A stretch of DNA of 52,736 bases from an uncultured Clostridia bacterium. Lineage in GTDB: Bacteria; Bacillota; Clostridia; TANB77; UBA1234. Both the position numbers and the translations under genes were made by a program. Shown here one piece after another: positions 41,908 to 49,455 of the stretch. How positions within the stretch are numbered: the stretch's first letter is position 1; the number at the start of each line of letters is the position of its first letter. The notes beneath the pieces were generated by a model that was not told where the DNA came from, did not search any database, and saw only the letters and a program-made list of their open reading frames with translations. The stretch is taken from NCBI GenBank assembly GCA_934149305.1, contig CAKPEF010000011.1, forward strand, positions 1 to 52,736. The letters run 5' to 3'.

Positions 41908-42339
41908 ATGAAAAGAGTACTAACATATGGAACATACGACTTATTGCATTACGGTCACATAAGATTGCTAAAAAGAGCAAAAGCACTAGGTGATTATTTG
42001 ATTGTTGCACTTTCTACAGATGAGTTCAATGCAATAAAAGGGAAAAAAGCGTACCATAATTATGAAACTCGAAAAGAAATGCTTGAAAGCATAAGATACG
42101 TAGATTTGGTTATTCCAGAAGAAAATTGGGAACAAAAGATAAATGATGTAAAAGAATATAAAGTTGATGTAGTTGTTATGGGAAGCGATTGGAAGGGAAG
42201 CGACAAATTCGACTATTTAAAAGATTATTGTGAAGTCGTATATTTAGATAGAACTGAAAATATATCAACTACAAAAATCAAAGAAGAATTGAAATTAAAT
42301 GAACCAAATGAGAATGCAAATGAAATATTGAAAAAATAG
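41908..42339 (+). CDS. tagD: Glycerol-3-phosphate cytidylyltransferase
   Basis: The enzyme makes CDP-glycerol from CTP and glycerol 3-phosphate. The 143-residue protein has the nucleotidyltransferase motifs GTYDLLHYGHIRLL (HxGH at about residues 14-17) and RTENISTTKIK. It supplies the CDP-glycerol transferase encoded upstream. AGGAGGA precedes the ATG. It is the last gene of the polysaccharide cluster; length is normal (tail slightly longer than B. subtilis TagD). Confidence 0.94.
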   Translation: MKRVLTYGTYDLLHYGHIRLLKRAKALGDYLIVALSTDEFNAIKGKKAYHNYETRKEMLESIRYVDLVIPEENWEQKINDVKEYKVDVVVMGSDWKGSDKFDYLKDYCEVVYLDRTENISTTKIKEELKLNEPNENANEILKK

Positions 42340-42377
42340 AAAAAGCATTCAAGTTTAATAAAAATTATGTAAATTAC

Positions 42378-42406
42378 TTGCTTTTATTTTTCTGATGTGT
42401 TACAAT
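42378..42406 (+). promoter_or_regulatory. Promoter of the 76-residue accessory gene
   Basis: TTGCTT, 17-bp spacer, TACAAT, about 52 bp before the ATG at 42459. Confidence 0.7.
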
Positions 42407-42458
42407 AATACTTGCAGTCCAAAATATATTGTTCAATACAAAGGAGTTTATTATTATT

Positions 42459-42689
42459 ATGAACGAAAAAAGACTTACTTTCTGTGATGTGACTTCTGTG
42501 GAGGGACCGATGGTTACGATGTTTTCCTCTTCCAACAAGCGGAAATTTGACCTATTAAAGTATGATTTCCCTTGTGAAGTAGAAGAGGGCGACCGAATTT
42601 GCATGAAAGGAGTATTTTTCCACTCAAAGGTTCCGAAAGGTATTATGCCGAAGGAATACATTGAGAGCCTCGTAAGAGCACTCAAGTAG
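42459..42689 (+). CDS. Unknown 76-residue protein, foreign-looking
   Basis: The small soluble protein looks beta-rich (MVTMFSSSNKRKFDLLKYD, then FPCEVEEGDRICMKGVFFHS). It may have an OB-like or DUF3006-like small barrel, but I cannot assign a family. AAAGGAG lies 12 nt before the ATG, a long spacing. Codon use differs from the neighbours (CTC, CGA, TCC and one in-frame CGG at 42540). A +1 shift at that CGG would stop after five codons, so its CGG must be read as Arg if the gene works. Single-gene unit with own promoter and terminator. Confidence 0.6.
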   Translation: MNEKRLTFCDVTSVEGPMVTMFSSSNKRKFDLLKYDFPCEVEEGDRICMKGVFFHSKVPKGIMPKEYIESLVRALK

Positions 42690-42700
42690 ACAAACCAATC

Positions 42701-42736
42701 AGTAGCTTACTAGTTTTTAGTGAGCTACTTTTTTAT
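42701..42736 (+). terminator. Terminator of the 76-residue gene
   Basis: AGTAGCTTACT pairs with AGTGAGCTACT (one G-T pair), followed by six T. Confidence 0.9.
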
Positions 42737-42874
42737 GCAATTAAAAAATTTTATTCATGAGCTCCAAATTGAAATAAAAATATGCTTAGTCTACGAACAT
42801 TATTAGAAAATTTTTGCATATTTTTTATTTTATAGCTAATAATACTCTTGAAATACAAAAAAGGAGGAATTTAT

Positions 42875-43066
42875 ATGCCAAAACTTAATGAATTAGAACT
42901 TCAAAACGTTCGTCATTTAATTGGTGAACACGAGATGTCTTATCAAAAATTATCTTCTTATGCTCAAAACTGTACAGATCCTGAAGTCAAGCAAATGTTT
43001 GAAAAATCTGCACAAGATGCTTTAAACACAAAGCAAAAGCTTATGGGATTCTTAACTACAGACTAA
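42875..43066 (+). CDS. Small CotF-like coat-associated protein
   Basis: The 63-residue protein (PKLNELELQNVRHLIGEHEM at its start) is a two-helix, ferritin-like half of the kind found next to CotF-family coat genes in Clostridia. A Cys lies in YAQNCTDPEV. The start at 42875 follows AAGGAGG; the in-frame ATG at 42848 overlaps the upstream region without a site. It is 18 bp from a second CotF-like gene and probably co-transcribed during sporulation, although no sporulation sigma-factor site could be confirmed. Confidence 0.75.
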   Translation: MPKLNELELQNVRHLIGEHEMSYQKLSSYAQNCTDPEVKQMFEKSAQDALNTKQKLMGFLTTD

Positions 43067-43084
43067 GAGAAAGGGGAGATAAAT

Positions 43085-43333
43085 ATGTTAGAAAAGTACA
43101 TGGTAAATGATGTTTTATCACAAGTAAATAGCAGTATAGGTAATTATGCCAATATAATTACACAGGCTTCATGTCCTGAATTTAGAAAGACAATGCAAGA
43201 TATTAGAAATAGCTGTGAGACATTTCAATATGATTTATACAAGGTAGCTCAAAACAAGGGATATTATCAACCTGCGAGAATTGCAACACCTGAAGAGGTT
43301 CAAACAGTAAAAGATATATTTGTTCAAGGCTAA
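43085..43333 (+). CDS. CotF-family spore coat protein
   Basis: The 82-residue protein matches the Coat_F family: a start YMVNDVLSQVNSSIGNYANI, then CPEFRKTMQDIRNSCETFQYD and a closing KGYYQPARIA. Members are spore coat proteins found in forespore or mother-cell layers. With YlbJ, this supports a spore-former. AAAGGGGAG precedes the ATG. A terminator follows closely. Confidence 0.85.
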   Translation: MLEKYMVNDVLSQVNSSIGNYANIITQASCPEFRKTMQDIRNSCETFQYDLYKVAQNKGYYQPARIATPEEVQTVKDIFVQG

Positions 43334-43343
43334 ATAAGTAAAG

Positions 43344-43377
43344 AAACGATGCGGAATCTAAATCTGCATCGTTTTTG
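43344..43377 (+). terminator. Terminator of the coat genes
   Basis: AAACGATGC pairs with GCATCGTTT around GGAATCTAAATCT, followed by a T run. Confidence 0.85.
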
Positions 43378-43408
43378 TATAATTTAGGTGCCGTAAATCA
43401 GCTTATAA

Positions 43409-43558
43409 GAATCTTCTATACAAGACCATTTTACTGACATCAATAAAATGGTTCAAATCGGTTTAGGAGACTATAGAGAACAGATTGACTATAAATTAAC
43501 TCGTTATGCATGTTATCTAATAGGACAAAATGGTGATAGTAGAAAAATGAACACATGA
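43409..43558 (+). pseudogene. Fragment of a DinD/antirepressor-type gene
   Basis: The stretch between stop codons at 43406 and 43556 translates to about 49 residues containing DYKLTRYACYLIGQNGDSRK with the preceding HFTDINKMVQIG. LTRYACYLIAQNGD is the signature of DinD-like (DNA damage-inducible D) and phage antirepressor proteins, which are several hundred residues long. Neither a start region nor the C-terminal part is present, so it is a decayed remnant. It suggests past phage or mobile DNA next to the toxin-antitoxin pair. Confidence 0.7.
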
Positions 43559-43588
43559 ATTTTTTTAGCTAAATTGCATATATTTATA

Positions 43589-43617
43589 TTGATGTACGTA
43601 AAAAAGTACGGTATAAT
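43589..43617 (+). promoter_or_regulatory. Promoter and probable operator of the YefM/YoeB pair
   Basis: TTGATG, 17-bp spacer, TATAAT. GTAC-N8-GTAC (43594-43609) fills the spacer. YefM-type operators are known to have TGTACA-like palindromes, so autorepression is likely. The leader is about 80 nt. Confidence 0.65.
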
Positions 43618-43701
43618 AGCATTAGGTAGTATGAAATATCGTTAAAAAGTTGAGGAATTTAAGTGCGTAAACACAATCTATTTTTGTGAGGAGGGATTGA
43701 T

Positions 43702-43953
43702 ATGACAAATACAAATATAACAAATTTTCGTAAAAATATATATGAGTTGCTTGAAACAACAATAAAATACAATGAACCTATAAATGTTTCAACAAAAAAT
43801 GGTAATGCAGTGGTAATATCGGAGGAGGATTATAACAATCTTATGGAAACACTATATATTTCTTCTGTACCAGGCTTGAAGGATGAAATAATAAAAAGAG
43901 GTAATGCGCCTGATGAAGATTTTGTAAATGAAGATGAGGTGGATTGGGACTAA
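43702..43953 (+). CDS. Antitoxin of the Phd/YefM family
   Basis: The 83-residue protein has the Phd/YefM DNA-binding N-terminus (ITNFRKNIYELLETTIKYNE, then PINVSTKNGNAVVISEEDYN) and an acidic C-terminus (DEDFVNEDEVDWD) that would wrap the toxin. It binds and neutralises the toxin encoded by the overlapping next gene and represses the operon. GAGGAGGG precedes the ATG. The stop TAA shares an A with the toxin ATG. Confidence 0.9.
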   Translation: MTNTNITNFRKNIYELLETTIKYNEPINVSTKNGNAVVISEEDYNNLMETLYISSVPGLKDEIIKRGNAPDEDFVNEDEVDWD

Positions 43954-44219
43954 TGTACACTATTCAATATAACAAAAATGTCTTAAAAGAGATACAGAAA
44001 CTAAAGGAAAACAAATTGGCAGAAAAGGCACATAAACTTATAGAAATAATAAAAATAAATCCTTATCAAACGCCACCTCCATATGAAAAGCTAGTTGGCG
44101 ATTTGGAATCGTATTATTCACGCAGAATAAATTTGCAACATAGACTTGTTTATCAGGTGATAGAAGACAAGAAAAAAGTAAGGATACTAAGTGCATGGTC
44201 ACATTATGAAAATATGTGA
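43953..44219 (+). CDS. Toxin of the YoeB/Txe family
   Basis: The 88-residue protein is a RelE-superfamily mRNA interferase acting at the ribosome. It has the YoeB pattern: KNVLKEIQKLKENKLAEKA, NPYQTPPPYEKLVGDL, YSRRINLQHRLVYQV and a final SAWSHYENM, including the catalytic His near the end. The ATG at 43953 overlaps the antitoxin stop (TAATG), the standard coupling. An in-frame TTG at 43944 lies in the antitoxin gene and is rejected. Confidence 0.9.
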   Translation: MYTIQYNKNVLKEIQKLKENKLAEKAHKLIEIIKINPYQTPPPYEKLVGDLESYYSRRINLQHRLVYQVIEDKKKVRILSAWSHYENM

Positions 44220-44230
44220 TTCGACTTTTG

Positions 44231-44259
44231 TTGAATTTTTTTATATTTTATAGTATACT
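44231..44259 (+). promoter_or_regulatory. Promoter of der
   Basis: TTGAAT, 17-bp spacer, TATACT, 12 bp after the toxin stop. The leader is about 100 nt. Confidence 0.7.
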
Positions 44260-44365
44260 TTTGTTTGGTAGTAAAAAAGAGACATAGTAGTAACCTTTTT
44301 GTTTTTTAAAAGTAACAAATAGGGTTAGTTCTAGTCTGTTATATAAAAAGTTATGAGGTGAAAAA

Positions 44366-45697
44366 ATGGCAAAACCAATTGTAGCACTTATTGGAAGACC
44401 AAATGTAGGCAAATCTACATTTTTTAATTACATAGTAGGAGAGAGAAAATCAATTGTAGAAGATACACCTGGTGTTACTAGAGACAGAGTGTATGCAGAC
44501 ACGGAGTGGAGAGGAAGAAAGTTTACTTTGATTGATACGGGAGGTATCGAGCCAAAGTCTACTGATGAAATTCTTGTTCAAATGAAAAGACAAGCACAAA
44601 TAGCTATGGAAACAGCTGATGTTATTATATTTTTAACTGATATAAAGCAAGGCGTTACAGCTGCAGACCACGAAGTGGCAACCATGCTTAGAAAGACTGG
44701 TAAGCCTATTGTTTTAGTTTGCAATAAAGCAGATAGAATAGGTGATGCACCAGCTGAATTATATGAATTTTATAATCTTGGACTTGGTGAACCATATCCA
44801 GTATCAGCTTTGAATCAACTTGGAACAGGCGAAGTTCTAGATGCTGTTTATAATTCTTTTCCAGAAGAAACAAGTATCGATGATGATGACGAATATATCA
44901 GAGTTGCAGTTATAGGCAAGCCTAATGCCGGTAAATCTTCTTTGATTAACAAAATTTTAGGTGAAGAGAGACTTATTGTTTCAAATATTGCTGGAACAAC
45001 TAGAGACGCAATAGATACTCCTTTTGAAAACGAATATGGAAAGTATATTTTTATTGATACAGCTGGTATTAGAAGAAAGAGCAAAATAGAAGAAGATATT
45101 GAAAAATATAGTATTATTCGTGCTAAAGCTGCTATAGATAATGCCCATGTTTGCATATTAGTAATTGATGCAACTGAGGGGGTTACAGATCAAGATACAA
45201 AAATAGCTGGTGAAGCACATGAAGCCGGAAAAGGTGTTATTATACTAGTTAATAAATGGGATGCTGTTGAAAAAGAAAACGGTACATTGGAGGCATATAA
45301 GAGAGATGTATATACAAAACTTGCATATATGACATATGCTCCAATTATATTTGTTTCAGCACTTACAGGTCAAAGAGTCGACAAAATTTTTCCACTTATA
45401 AATTCTGTAAATGAGCAAAATGCTAGAAGAATAACAACTGGAATGTTAAATGATGTTATGAATGAGGCTGTTACTATGGTTCAACCGCCTAGTGACAAAG
45501 GTAGAAGATTAAAGATATATTATGCGACACAAGTATCTACACGCCCTCCAACATTTGCTGTATTTTGTAATAGTGCAAAGTTGTTCCATTTTTCATATCA
45601 AAGATACATTGAAAACCAAATCAGAAAAAATTTCGGAGGCTTAGAGGGAACACCAGTTAGAATTTTAGTTAGAGAAAAGAAGAAAGAAGATTTATAA
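44366..45697 (+). CDS. der: Ribosome assembly GTPase Der (EngA)
   Basis: Der is essential for 50S subunit assembly. The 443-residue protein has two tandem GTPase domains: the first with GRPNVGKST (residues 10-18), DTPGVTRD and NKAD, the second with GKPNAGKSS (about residues 184-192), DTAGIRRKSK and NKWD, followed by the C-terminal KH-like domain (TMVQPPSDKGRRLKIYYATQ). Length and order are typical. GAGGTG precedes the ATG. It leads the cluster der-plsY-gpsA. Confidence 0.97.
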   Translation: MAKPIVALIGRPNVGKSTFFNYIVGERKSIVEDTPGVTRDRVYADTEWRGRKFTLIDTGGIEPKSTDEILVQMKRQAQIAMETADVIIFLTDIKQGVTAADHEVATMLRKTGKPIVLVCNKADRIGDAPAELYEFYNLGLGEPYPVSALNQLGTGEVLDAVYNSFPEETSIDDDDEYIRVAVIGKPNAGKSSLINKILGEERLIVSNIAGTTRDAIDTPFENEYGKYIFIDTAGIRRKSKIEEDIEKYSIIRAKAAIDNAHVCILVIDATEGVTDQDTKIAGEAHEAGKGVIILVNKWDAVEKENGTLEAYKRDVYTKLAYMTYAPIIFVSALTGQRVDKIFPLINSVNEQNARRITTGMLNDVMNEAVTMVQPPSDKGRRLKIYYATQVSTRPPTFAVFCNSAKLFHFSYQRYIENQIRKNFGGLEGTPVRILVREKKKEDL

Positions 45698-45742
45698 AAT
45701 CGAATATAAAAAATATAAAAGATATACAAAGGAGGAATTTTT

Positions 45743-46489
45743 ATGATATGGCAACTAATTGTTATAGCCATGGTAGGATATTTAATTGGTAGCATAAATT
45801 TATCAATTATTTTAAGCAAACTTATGGGAAAAGGTGATATTAGAGAGCAAGGCAGTGGAAATGCTGGAACAACAAATACGTTAAGAGTCCTTGGAAAAGG
45901 TCCTGCTGCTTTAGTATTGATATTTGATATTTGTAAGGCAGTAATTGCAATATTGCTTGCAAAAGGAATATTTGCTATTTCAGGTGTAGAAATGTATAGT
46001 ACATGGACAGGTGGAGCGGGAGGAATTGCTTTACCTGCGTTATCATTTAATTTAACATATGAACTAGGTATATTGCTTGCAGCACTTGGTGCAATACTTG
46101 GTCATAATTACCCTATTTATTATGGTTTTAAAGGTGGAAAAGGTATTGCAACATCACTTGGAGCATTACTAATGATAGAATGGCAAATCGGACTTGTATG
46201 TTTAGTATTTGCATTAGTTCTTATGATATCTTCAAGAATGGTTTCACTTGGTTCAATATGCGCAGCAATACTTTATCCTGTACTTGTTTGGATAATGGGA
46301 AGTGCATTTGGAACATCATTTGAGGCAAGAATGATTTATACTATATTTGCTGTATTAGTTGCAGCACTTGCAATATATAGACATAGAGCTAATATAACAA
46401 GACTTTTAAACGGTACAGAAAACAAGCTTTGGAAGACTAAAGCTGAAAAGCTAGCAGAAATATCTAAAAATTCAGAAGAAAAGAAATAA
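45743..46489 (+). CDS. plsY: Glycerol-3-phosphate acyltransferase PlsY
   Basis: PlsY transfers an acyl group from acyl-phosphate to glycerol 3-phosphate, the first step of phospholipid synthesis. The multipass protein has the family motifs GSINLSIILSK, GSGNAGTTNTLR (about residues 35-46) and YGFKGGKGIATSLG. At 248 residues it is longer than the usual ~200, mainly through an insertion around residues 75-105 (MYSTWTGGAGGIALPALSF) between membrane segments and a charged C-terminal tail. AGGAGGA precedes the ATG. Confidence 0.95.
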   Translation: MIWQLIVIAMVGYLIGSINLSIILSKLMGKGDIREQGSGNAGTTNTLRVLGKGPAALVLIFDICKAVIAILLAKGIFAISGVEMYSTWTGGAGGIALPALSFNLTYELGILLAALGAILGHNYPIYYGFKGGKGIATSLGALLMIEWQIGLVCLVFALVLMISSRMVSLGSICAAILYPVLVWIMGSAFGTSFEARMIYTIFAVLVAALAIYRHRANITRLLNGTENKLWKTKAEKLAEISKNSEEKK

Positions 46490-46531
46490 AAACTCCATGG
46501 CATATATAAAACATGCAGAAAGGATGATTTT

Positions 46532-47521
46532 ATGAATAAAATAGCAGTTATAGGTAGCGGTAGCTGGGGAGTAGCACTAGCTATGGTTTTAGACAGAAAT
46601 GGTCACGAGGTTAAATTATGGTCATACAACAAAGATGAGGCTGAGCTAATAAACAATGAGCATAAATGCAAATTCTTACCCAACATCATAGTTCCCTCTT
46701 CAATCAAATGTTTCACAGATTTAGAAGAAAGCATAAAAGATACTGAAATTATTTTAATAGTTACTCCATCTAAGGCAATTAGGGCAACACTTAATAACAT
46801 GAAACCATTTGTTACAAAAAATCAAAGTTTTGTTTTATGTTCAAAAGGTATGGAACCCGACACACAAATGGTTTATACACAGGTTATAAAAGAGATAATG
46901 CCAGATAATATTGTTTCAGCACTATCTGGCCCAAGCCACGCAGAAGAAGTATCAACAAATATTCCTACAGCACTTGTAATTGCCTCTGAAAGCGACGAAA
47001 TGGCACTAAATTTGCAAGATATCTTTATGAATGATAAATTACGTGTATACACAAATGATGATATGCTAGGCGTCGAAATGGGAGGCTCACTAAAAAATAT
47101 AATCGCACTTGCTTGTGGAATAGCAATGGGACTTGGTTATGGAGATAACACAATAGCAGCTCTAATAACTAGAGGAATAGCAGAAATAGCAAGGCTTGGT
47201 GTTGAGGCAGGAGCCAAAAGAGAAACATTTTATGGCTTAACTGGAGTAGGAGATCTATTTGTTACATGTTCTAGCAAACATAGTAGAAATAGACAAGCTG
47301 GAATTCTAATAGGTCAAGGAAAAAGCGTAGATGAAGCAGTAAAAGAAGTTGGCATGGTAGTAGAAGGAATATATGCAGTTGATGGTGCATATGCATTAGC
47401 AAGAAAATACAGCGTAGGCACACCAATAATAGATGTTATGTATGCGATTATACATAACGGAAAATCACCTGTAGAAGCAACAGCTGAGTTAATGACAAGA
47501 GGAAGAAAGAAAGAATTTTAA
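46532..47521 (+). CDS. gpsA: NAD(P)-dependent glycerol-3-phosphate dehydrogenase
   Basis: GpsA makes sn-glycerol 3-phosphate from dihydroxyacetone phosphate, the substrate of PlsY encoded just upstream and, via TagD, of CDP-glycerol. The 329-residue protein has the nucleotide site IGSGSWGVALAMVL (residues 6-19), LSGPSHAEEV, EMGGSLKNIIALACGIAMG with its catalytic Lys, and GLTGVGDLFVTCSSKHSRNR in shortened form (GVGDLFVTC, SRNR). AGAAAGGATG precedes the ATG. Confidence 0.97.
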   Translation: MNKIAVIGSGSWGVALAMVLDRNGHEVKLWSYNKDEAELINNEHKCKFLPNIIVPSSIKCFTDLEESIKDTEIILIVTPSKAIRATLNNMKPFVTKNQSFVLCSKGMEPDTQMVYTQVIKEIMPDNIVSALSGPSHAEEVSTNIPTALVIASESDEMALNLQDIFMNDKLRVYTNDDMLGVEMGGSLKNIIALACGIAMGLGYGDNTIAALITRGIAEIARLGVEAGAKRETFYGLTGVGDLFVTCSSKHSRNRQAGILIGQGKSVDEAVKEVGMVVEGIYAVDGAYALARKYSVGTPIIDVMYAIIHNGKSPVEATAELMTRGRKKEF

Positions 47522-47531
47522 ACATAAAACA

Positions 47532-47579
47532 CCCCAAAACTTTTAGATTGGATACTATCTAGTGTTTTGGGGCATTTTG
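47532..47579. terminator. Bidirectional terminator after gpsA
   Basis: CCCCAAAAC pairs with GTTTTGGGG, with an inner AGAT/ATCT pair. A-rich and T-rich flanks suit both strands. Confidence 0.8.
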
Positions 47580-47581
47580 AT

Positions 47582-47866
47582 TCAATAATTCATCCAATAT
47601 AACAATTTAACAAGTTCATTTATATTTTCATTAGTAACCTTAACACTATTGTAATGCTTAATAGAAACTAATGCCTCGATTTTATAATCTTCTATATTGT
47701 CGACAAGTGTAGCAAGCATACAAATACTATCTAAAGGCTTTTGAAAGATGGAAGTCCATCTAAAGGCTCCCTCTTCAATTTGCATATCCTTATTATAATA
47801 ACTACTTAAAAACCTATTAAGCTCACATGGCTTTTCTGCAAGCAAAGTAACAATAATATCATTCAT
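47582..47866 (-). CDS. Unknown 94-residue protein
   Basis: I do not recognise this small soluble protein. It starts MNDIIVTLLAEKPCELNRFL, continues with FRWTSIFQKPLDSICML and ends LVKLLYWMNY. Two Cys lie at about residues 14 and 49. AGAGGTG is 6 nt before the ATG. It stands alone, convergent with gpsA, divergent from proS. Codon use is like the native genes. No function can be given. Confidence 0.65.
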   Translation of the reverse strand: MNDIIVTLLAEKPCELNRFLSSYYNKDMQIEEGAFRWTSIFQKPLDSICMLATLVDNIEDYKIEALVSIKHYNSVKVTNENINELVKLLYWMNY

Positions 47867-47940
47867 AAGCTACACCTCTTAAACTAATTATACATCTTGC
47901 GATTAACATAAACAAATGTAAATATTGGTTATTTTGCATA

Positions 47941-47969
47941 TTGAAATACATAAAAAAAGAGTATATAAT
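47941..47969 (+). promoter_or_regulatory. Promoter of proS-aspS
   Basis: TTGAAA, 17-bp spacer, TATAAT, 43 bp before the proS ATG. There is no room for a T-box. Confidence 0.75.
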
Positions 47970-48011
47970 GTCTGTATATTTAAAAAATCTAAGAAAGAGG
48001 GGAATTTTATA

Positions 48012-49442
48012 ATGAAAAACAAAGCAATTACGCCAAGAAATGAAGACTTTGCTAGATGGTATGATGACATCGTTAAAACAGCAAGACTTGCAACATATTC
48101 AAGTGTTAAAGGATGCGTAATTCTAGAACCCAATGGGTATGCAATCTGGGAGAATATACAAAAAACATTAGATGCTATGTTCAAAGAAACAGGACATCAA
48201 AATGTAAATATGCCAGTATTTATTCCGGAAAGCTTGTTAAAAAAAGAATCTGAACATGTAGAGGGCTTTGCACCAGAAGTTGCATGGATTACCCATGGCG
48301 GTAATAATGAACTAGAAGAAAGGCTTTGTTTTAGACCGACTTCAGAGACTTTGTTTAGTGAGTATTATGCAAACACTGTTAAATCATATAGAGATTTACC
48401 AAAACTATATAATCAATGGGTTAATGTTGTTAGATGGGAAAAAGAAACAAGACCATTTTTACGCTCTAGAGAATTTTTATGGCAAGAAGGACATACAATT
48501 CATGAAACAGCTAAAGAAGCAGAAGAAGAAACTCTTAAAATGCTTATGCTATATAAAAAGTTCTTCACAGATTATCTTGCAATACCAGTAAGAGTTGGTC
48601 AAAAAACAGAAAAAGAAAAATTTGCAGGAGCTGAATACACATATACAGTTGAAGCATTAATGTATAATGGTGTTTCTCTTCAAAGTGGTACATCACATTA
48701 TTTCGGACAAAAATTTAGCAAACCATTTAATATAACATTTAGTAATAGAAATAACGAATTAGAGAATGTATATCAAACATCATGGGGAGTATCTACAAGA
48801 ATGATTGGTGGCTTAATAATGGTTCATAGTGATGATAACGGATTGGTGCTTCCACCTAAAATTGCGCCAAGACAAGTTGTTATAATACCAATTGGTTCTG
48901 ATGAAAAAGTTATAGCAAAAGCGGAAGAAATTTTGTCTAAATTAAAACAAGCTGGCATTACAGCATATACAGATTATTCTGAAAAATCACCAGGATTTAA
49001 GTTTGCAGAAGCAGAAACAAACGGTATACCAGTTAGAATTGAAGTTGGTCCAAAAGATTTAGAAGCAGGAAAACTTGTTGTTGCTAGAAGAGACACTAGA
49101 GAAAAGATGGATGTTTCATTAGAAACAGATATAGTTACATATGTAAAAGATTTAATGGAAAATATTCAAGCAAATCTATTAGAATCAGCAACAAAGAGAA
49201 GAGATGCTCTTACATTCACAGCCAAAACAATGGATGATGTAAAACAAATAATGGAAACACAACCAGGCTTCGTAAAAGCAATGTGGTGTGGCGACACAGA
49301 GTGTGAGCTAAAGATGAAAGAAATCAGAGGTACAAAATCTAGATGTATTCCGTTCAAAGAAGAACAAGAGCATATATCTGATACTTGCGTATGCTGTGGA
49401 AAACCAGCAAAAACAATGGTTATATGGGGGATACAGTATTAA
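48012..49442 (+). CDS. proS: Proline--tRNA ligase, archaeal/eukaryote type
   Basis: The 476-residue class II enzyme charges tRNA-Pro. It has the archaeal/eukaryote-like N-terminus (ITPRNEDFARWYDDIVKTAR), the motif FRPTSET, motif 2 RWEKETRPFLRSREFLWQEG (quoted to the limit), an HGAT-type anticodon domain and the C-terminal zinc-binding tail with CGDTECE, CVCCGKP and a terminal Tyr. It lacks the bacterial-type INS editing domain. The start at 48012 follows GAGGGGAA and matches the family; the longer frame from 47925 runs through the promoter. Confidence 0.96.
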   Translation: MKNKAITPRNEDFARWYDDIVKTARLATYSSVKGCVILEPNGYAIWENIQKTLDAMFKETGHQNVNMPVFIPESLLKKESEHVEGFAPEVAWITHGGNNELEERLCFRPTSETLFSEYYANTVKSYRDLPKLYNQWVNVVRWEKETRPFLRSREFLWQEGHTIHETAKEAEEETLKMLMLYKKFFTDYLAIPVRVGQKTEKEKFAGAEYTYTVEALMYNGVSLQSGTSHYFGQKFSKPFNITFSNRNNELENVYQTSWGVSTRMIGGLIMVHSDDNGLVLPPKIAPRQVVIIPIGSDEKVIAKAEEILSKLKQAGITAYTDYSEKSPGFKFAEAETNGIPVRIEVGPKDLEAGKLVVARRDTREKMDVSLETDIVTYVKDLMENIQANLLESATKRRDALTFTAKTMDDVKQIMETQPGFVKAMWCGDTECELKMKEIRGTKSRCIPFKEEQEHISDTCVCCGKPAKTMVIWGIQY

Positions 49443-49455
49443 GAGGAGGATTAAA

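Noticed and set aside
43409..43558. Functional short DinD-like gene
   Set aside because: Only about 49 residues of a protein several hundred long remain, bounded by stops.
47925..48011. N-terminal extension of ProRS
   Set aside because: The added residues are encoded by the promoter and leader; the ATG at 48012 has the ribosome site and matches the family.
49396..49455. N-terminal extension of AspRS overlapping proS
   Set aside because: No ribosome site; MERTYIK at 49456 follows GAGGAGGA and fits the OB domain start.
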